This document shows, piece by piece, positions 63,300-64,000 of a stretch of DNA of 64,000 nucleotides; the first letter of the stretch is position 1; every line of letters starts with the position of its first letter. Both the position numbers and the translations under genes were made by a program. Under the pieces are notes generated by a model. The model ran no database searches, was not told the origin of the DNA, and saw only the letters and a program-made list of their open reading frames with translations. Location: NCBI RefSeq assembly GCF_900119185.1, contig NZ_FPJE01000008.1, forward strand, positions 142,247 through 206,246, given 5' to 3'. The DNA comes from Sinomicrobium oceani (GTDB taxonomy: Bacteria; Bacteroidota; Bacteroidia; Flavobacteriales; Flavobacteriaceae).

Positions 63300-63658
63300 G
63301 AATTACAAATTTTTCCGGAGGAATTCCGGTTTCTGGTAATTTTACGGGAGTGACCGGCAATTTTTTAAAGATAAAACTTTCCAATTCGATGGTAGGGAAT
63401 CTACACATAAAAGTGGTTACATCCGAAAACATGAAATAACGTCAAAAGCTAAAATGTAATATCCTCTCCTCGGCTCCGGTGCTAAAGAAAACATACTAAA
63501 CTCCAAATATCTTTCAAAACAAGTATTTTACTCCCCAGACGCTCGTTTGCACCCCAAATCTGCAACTTCGGATAAAAAAGAAAACAAGCCCCAGTGTCTT
63601 AACGCTATTTTTTCCTTATAAGGATTAGAAACGATAAGATGCACCCATATTTATTATA

Positions 63659-63690
63659 GAGGGTGTAAACTGAACTCTGTCTGAATAGAT
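63659..63690 (+). repeat. Probable left inverted-repeat end of the IS256-family element
   Basis: GAGGGTGTAAACTGAACTC begins at 63659, 63 bp before the transposase ATG. The position and the GAGGGTGT start suit the end of an IS256-type element. The other end is outside the window. Confidence 0.5.
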
Positions 63691-63721
63691 TTAAATTATT
63701 AATTTTATTCAGATAGTAATT

Positions 63722-64000
63722 ATGAGCAACGAAGCACAATCAGATTTAGAGAAAAAGATCCTTGAACAGTTTATGTCGGGGAAGAACCTCTTCGGGGAAG
63801 GCGGCGCCTTAGCCCCGATGTTAAAGAACGTGATCGAGAAGGCCCTGGAAGCAGAGATGGATGCCCATCTGGATGATCAGGAGCGTACCAAAGGCAATAA
63901 GCGCAATGGCAAGGGGAAAAAGACGCTTAAAAGCCGTTTTGGCAGTTTTGATATCGATACCCCCGAAGATCGACAAAGTAGCTTTGAGCCTGCCCTTGTG
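63722..64000 (+). CDS. IS256-family (mutator) transposase, N-terminal part (partial, open at right edge)
   Basis: Ninety-three residues of an IS256-family DDE transposase are present before the window ends. The stretch LKNVIEKALEAEMDAHL and the following RTKGNKRNGKGKKTLKS with GSFDIDTPEDR are the conserved N-terminal signature. No stop codon is visible in this frame. The catalytic triad lies beyond the window. The element is probably intact but this cannot be checked. Confidence 0.93.
   Translation, partial: MSNEAQSDLEKKILEQFMSGKNLFGEGGALAPMLKNVIEKALEAEMDAHLDDQERTKGNKRNGKGKKTLKSRFGSFDIDTPEDRQSSFEPALV

Larger units (their letters stand above)
62919..63721. other. Region between the two insertion sequences (803 bp)
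   Basis: Apart from the remnant at 63222-63299, no gene is visible. The sequence is AT-rich and likely includes the right end of the IS200 element and the left end of the IS256 element, near 63659. Confidence 0.45.

Noticed and set aside
1..64000. tRNA, rRNA and CRISPR array search by eye
   Set aside because: No cloverleaf-like, ribosomal or regularly spaced repeat sequence was recognised; a tRNAscan or CRISPR search would be decisive.

Overview
The window reads as a chromosome segment of a Bacteroidota bacterium, most likely a member of the Flavobacteriia. The evidence is a complete SusC/SusD pair, many lipoproteins with Bacteroidota-style lipoboxes, a SprB-repeat lipoprotein, a GG-leader small peptide of the Bacteroidota type, a Nudix-type arabinose regulator (AraR), and a short arginine decarboxylase of the kind found in this phylum. 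I cannot name the genus. No rRNA, tRNA or CRISPR array was found.

Layout. 1-7,986: the 3' end of phosphoenolpyruvate carboxylase, then mostly single genes (an NAD(P)-binding reductase, a membrane protein, an AraC regulator next to a cytosine-deaminase-like amidohydrolase, a YdeI-like protein, a Gfo/Idh/MocA oxidoreductase, an unknown protein). 8,000-10,037: an AT-rich accessory stretch with an orphan double-glycine leader peptide, a lipoprotein gene broken by an in-frame TAG, and a cluster of repeats, one of which resembles a XerC/XerD dif site. 10,038-14,160: aldo/keto reductase, MFS exporter and SDR reductase on the minus strand with a divergent AraC regulator. 14,313-17,324: a TPR protein and two unknown proteins that share a C-terminal domain.

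17,467-22,970: a 5-oxoproline operon (DUF2891 lipoprotein, Nramp-like transporter, pxpA, pxpB, pxpC) interrupted between pxpA and pxpB by an oppositely oriented toxin-antitoxin pair. The Nramp-like protein has lost the canonical metal-binding motifs. 23,079-25,718: yifB/comM-like ATPase and serine acetyltransferase.

25,721-47,481: an L-arabinose/arabinan utilisation locus of about 22 kb. One minus-strand block encodes SusC, SusD, a DUF6055/DUF4859 lipoprotein, a GH51 arabinofuranosidase lipoprotein and a DUF5695 protein. A second block encodes a GH51 enzyme, AraB, AraD, AraA, an aldose epimerase and a sodium:solute symporter, ending in a strong terminator. A Nudix-family AraR is divergent from this block and is the evident regulator. 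The inferred flow is: oligosaccharide capture by SusCD, release of arabinose by the GH51 enzymes in the periplasm, anomer conversion and symport, then AraA-AraB-AraD to D-xylulose 5-phosphate.

47,886-51,874: a polyamine cluster (arginine decarboxylase, agmatinase, deoxyhypusine-synthase homologue, small acidic protein). 51,978-62,303: single genes and pairs, including a TlpA-like lipoprotein, an unknown lipoprotein, DinB, an IorA/IorB-type molybdenum hydroxylase pair, a polygalactosaminidase-like protein, a carboxypeptidase-regulatory-domain protein and a SprB-repeat lipoprotein. 62,400-64,000: mobile DNA, with an IS200-type transposase and the start of an IS256-family transposase.

An intergenic repeat of about 40-150 bp occurs three times in the first 11.2 kb.
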